Source: Pseudorasbora parva (taxonomy: Eukaryota; Chordata; Actinopteri; Cypriniformes; Gobionidae). Taken from it: DNA of 64,000 bases. The stretch lies in assembly GCF_024679245.1 (NCBI RefSeq), contig NC_090187.1:678798-742797 (forward strand), read 5' to 3'. The position numbers and the translations under genes were made by a program. The notes beneath the pieces were generated by a model. The model saw only the letters and a program-made list of their open reading frames with translations. It did no database searches and had not been told where the DNA came from. Positions 61,090-64,000 of this stretch are shown piece after piece (within the stretch, counting starts at the first letter, position 1; every line of letters starts with the position of its first letter).

Positions 61090-61267
61090 GACGGTGCGGT
61101 TCCGCTTCTATCAGAGACATTCGGACTCGCAGTGGGCCCTGGAGAACTTCTACATCGGTCCAGCCTGTGAGAAGCACTGTGGGGGTCATGGAGACTGCCT
61201 GGACCAGCAGTGCCTGTGTGACCCCGGGTTCTCTGGGCCCAGCTGCTACTCCAGCGCCACGCTGAAG
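61090..61267 (+). CDS. reln: reln window exon 49 (repeat 7A end, EGF-like 7)
   Basis: Encodes [52 protein letters not shown] and ATLK. Complete EGF-like module 7. Acceptor CTCAG, donor GTAACA followed by a short (CA)n. Phase 0 out. Confidence 0.98.
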
Positions 61268-61287
61268 GTAACACACACACACACACT

Positions 61288-61710
61288 TGTTTCTAGTATA
61301 AATATATAAAAATTCTTAAATCAAGATACATTTACTAGATCAGTAAAACAACATCAGATATTTTTTCTTGTCCTTGTTGAAAATATAATAAAAATGAAGT
61401 GAGTTTTTGCTTAAAAGAGACAAAATGATCTGCCAATGGGGTGAGAAAAATAATCTGATTTCTGATTGAAATCTTGTTTCTTGTTTCCGTCCCAATCAGA
61501 AATAAGATTATTTTTCTCACCCCATTGGCAGATCATTTAGCCTATTTTAAACAAAAACTCACTTCATTTAGATTTTTCCCCCCAGAAACAAGTAACAACA
61601 TCTTATGTTATCTTACTTATCTGTCAAATGAATCTTGATTTAAGAATTTTTAGATATTTGGACTGGAAACTAGACACAAATACTAAGTAAGAAGAGCATG
61701 TTTTGCAGTG
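61288..61710. mobile_element. Palindromic MITE, copy 13 (left tip missing)
   Basis: Starts within the arm at CTTGTTTCTAGTATAAAT and ends GTTTTGCAGTG, 31 bp before the exon 50 acceptor. Confidence 0.82.
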
Positions 61711-61741
61711 TACTTACGCCACTCTCTCTGTTCCTCAGCAG

Positions 61742-61917
61742 GCGGTTCTGAAGGAACGGTTCGACTGGGCCGGAGCCCGCGGGCCGCAGTGGCAGGTTCT
61801 GGAGGGCGGGGCTCCCTGTGCGGACTGCAGAGTTCTGGTGGAAGGAACGGCTCTGTACTTCAGCGGAGCCGGAGCCAGACAGGCCGTCACCACAGACCTC
61901 GACCTGCGGGGGGCCAA
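61742..61917 (+). CDS. reln: reln window exon 50 (repeat 7B start)
   Basis: Encodes AVLKERFDWAGARGPQWQVL, APCADCRVLVEGTALYFSGA and RQAVTTDLDLRGA. A tandem acceptor CAGCAG precedes it. I chose the second AG because LK|AVLKERF then aligns with vertebrate reelin without a gap; the first AG (start 61739) would add one Gln. Donor GTCAGT. Confidence 0.95.
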
Positions 61918-62666
61918 GTCAGTCAAGTCAAATTATTTCAAAAACCTACTTTGGCAAACTAGTCCTAGGTTTTCAGCTCAACCTAGATAAAACCACTGTG
62001 GCACAATACTCAGGTCTATATAGTTCAATAGTTATCAAAAAAATGACCTTTGGCCTTTGGACAGTTATAACAGGATCATTTAAAACAGGCGTGGCCAAGT
62101 CTAAGCCTATCGTTCCTAAAAGAAAACTCAGAGCTTTGCTTCATTATGTGAGCACATGCGGCACATGATTCTAAAGAAGCATGCATACTTTTATGGAGAT
62201 CGGCCCATAGGTGGCGCTATAACTGTTAAAAAGGTGCCAAAATGTGTTTCTATGGCAAAACCCATGCAATGGCTGAAAGTGAAACTTCACAAAACCATAT
62301 GTTTCCAAAGGTAAATTGCCTGTAAATGGTATTTTCCTTCTATGATTTAACTGGTTACACGCTCGTTAAATAAAATGATAATTGATCCGATGAAAACATT
62401 TAAAGCTCTGGGTAGACTGTCACATAAAAACATCTGCAATGTTACTTTAAAACCTAAAAATAACTCAAAATAAAACTTCTGCAATGTTCTGTAAACATTA
62501 TTTTATAATTGCAAAAAATATAACCCTAAAGGAAAATTTCCATGTTTTGATTATTTGGTTACCAAAAACAAATGCTACCGTTATTGGAACGCTGTGTGTT
62601 TCATCACTCTGGAATAGCCCATAACTGTAAGTGTATTCTCATATTAATAACTTGTGCATGTTCCAG
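61918..62666. other. Intron 50, possible dispersed repeat
   Basis: About 62195-62300 (CGGCCCATAGGTGGCGCTAT...) resembles an interspersed repeat known from cyprinids, from memory. Otherwise nothing recognised. Confidence 0.4.
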
Positions 62667-62773
62667 ATTTGTGGAGTATTGGGCTAAAATCGGCAGTGAG
62701 GAGAACGCTACGTTGTGCCATCGTCCAACCTGTCGGAGAGAGGGCGTGTTGTTGGATTATTCTATTGATGGAG
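62667..62773 (+). CDS. reln: reln window exon 51 (repeat 7B, last exon in window)
   Basis: Encodes [36 protein letters not shown], ending in the first half of an Asp-box (SIDGG). Acceptor TTCCAG, donor GTATGT. The next exon lies beyond the window. Confidence 0.97.
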
Positions 62774-63649
62774 GTATGTTTCATTTACACAAACACAAAA
62801 TTCACTTTAATTAAAGAGCACCATTGTTTCGGCTCCTGTCTTCCCAGTCTGTCAGTAACTCTGTTTAGTTCCTGTCTCTAAGAAGCCCCGCCTTATGAAA
62901 AGCACACTGTGCTCTGATTGGTTGGTAGCAGCAGTGCGTTATGATTGGTGTTTGGGAAATGCTCAGTTCCTTATTATAACCTGCAGTCTCAACACACTAC
63001 TAATTAACTCAACCAGGCCCCGCCCCGCCCCTTTATTCTGCACATGAATTATTATAATGAGGAATATTGTGATGTGAAATCTGTATCTCTCTTATGTTAA
63101 AATGGCCAACTTTACAACAGAAAAAAAATGTTTCAACCTGGTACAAAAAATTATTTTGGTCTATACGGCTAATTTTGCCCTTCATGATAACTTTGAGGGG
63201 GCTGAATTGTTTTATAACATCCATTTAAAAATTATAAAGCCTTAAAGTTCTGCATAATTAAGGGCGTGGCTACTTGAGTGACAGGGGGATTGCTGTTTGT
63301 CTGCTGTCTATTAGCCATCATGTCACCTAAGCTCCGCCCACAACCCGCCTCTTTGCCCATTTTTGGCTATCCGTGAGTGACTACGGCTGGCTCCGCCCAT
63401 TTTTAGCTTCAATTATGCCCTTTAGAAACCTACGGGTGATGTCACGGACACTACGTCCATAGTTTTATACAGTCTATGGTTCAACACACTACTAAATAAC
63501 TCAACCAGGCCCATCCCTTTATTCTGCATATTAATTATTTAAATAAGGAATATTGTGACGTGTTTGTTCCTGGAGGGAAACTCCAGATGGAGGCGTTTCA
63601 GGAGTGCAGAAACACTGAAACTGATATAGAGAAGAACTCAAACAGCTCA
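62774..63649. other. Intron 51 (start), dispersed repeats
   Basis: 62810-62990 shares strings with 42200-42340. AACACACTACTAA...ACTCAACCAGGCCC occurs twice (about 62990 and 63485), suggesting a local duplication of about 490 bp. No gene seen. Confidence 0.55.
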
Positions 63650-64000
63650 CACTGCAAAAAATGCTCTTCTTAATTAGTTTTTTTTTCTTGTTTCCAGTCT
63701 AAATCTAGATGCATTTACTAGATAAGTAAAATTACATATTTTGCTTGTTTTCTGGGGGGAAAAAATCTAAATGAAGTGAGTTTTTGCTTAAAACAGACAA
63801 AATGATCTGCCAATGAGGTGAGAAAAATAATCTTATTTCTGTTTGGGACAGAAACACGAAACAAGATTATTTTTCTCACCCCATTGGCATATCATACTTC
63901 ATTTAGATTTTATTTTCAACAAAACAAGAAAAAATATCTTATGTTGTTTTACTTATATAGTAAATGTATCTTGATTTAAGAATTAATTAAAAACAAGACA
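63650..64000. mobile_element. Palindromic MITE, copy 14, running off the window end
   Basis: CACTGCAAAAAATGCTCTTCTT start, core CTGCCAATGAGG, right arm still in progress at 64000. Confidence 0.85.

Overview
The window is vertebrate genomic DNA, most likely from a ray-finned fish and probably a cyprinid or close relative. The reasons are compact 80-100 bp introns mixed with multi-kb ones, very abundant (CA/GT)n, and several families of Tc1/mariner, hAT-like and long-palindrome MITE elements typical of teleost introns. The species cannot be fixed from the sequence alone. I found no bacterial, viral or CRISPR feature.

One gene accounts for essentially all real coding sequence: the internal part of reelin (reln), on the + strand. 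I placed 51 exons between 2465 and 62773, about 8.4 kb of coding sequence or roughly 2,800 codons. They join without a frame conflict, every junction has an AG acceptor and a GT donor, and the encoded protein follows vertebrate reelin from the region after the reeler domain through repeats 1-6 and into repeat 7B. Seven EGF-like modules lie at about 19.4, 25.8, 33.8, 41.0, 47.2, 51.6 and 61.2 kb, each between an A and a B subrepeat. Fourteen Asp-box (BNR) motifs are present or begun. The start of the gene lies upstream of the window, and the end (rest of repeat 7B, repeat 8, C-terminal basic tail) lies downstream. Exon numbers here are window numbers only.

Layout: 1-2464 intron with a compound GT/GA microsatellite. 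2465-3133 first three exons. 3134-10033 a large intron filled by a 62-bp minisatellite of about 103 units carried inside a transposon-like element. 10034-19741 the N-terminal subrepeat region, repeat 1A and EGF1. 19742-31336 repeats 1B to 3A with LINE, hAT and MITE insertions. 31337-44684 EGF3 to repeat 4B, with a nested transposon intron, a 51-bp and a 24-bp minisatellite and a Tc1 element. 44685-55914 repeats 5-6, with the receptor-binding region. 55915-64000 repeats 6B-7B, with a splice-donor-derived tandem array.

Reelin is a large secreted extracellular-matrix glycoprotein that binds VLDLR and ApoER2 and signals through Dab1 to position neurons. Residues known to matter in mammals are kept here: both receptor-contacting lysines of repeat 6, the inter-chain cysteine of repeat 5, and the sequences around the N-terminal and C-terminal processing sites. 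The unusual biology of the window is in the introns. Microsatellites abut many splice sites, a hAT insertion ends 6 bp before an exon and supplies its acceptor context, oppositely oriented hAT copies flank two exons, and tandem arrays have grown from exon or donor edges.
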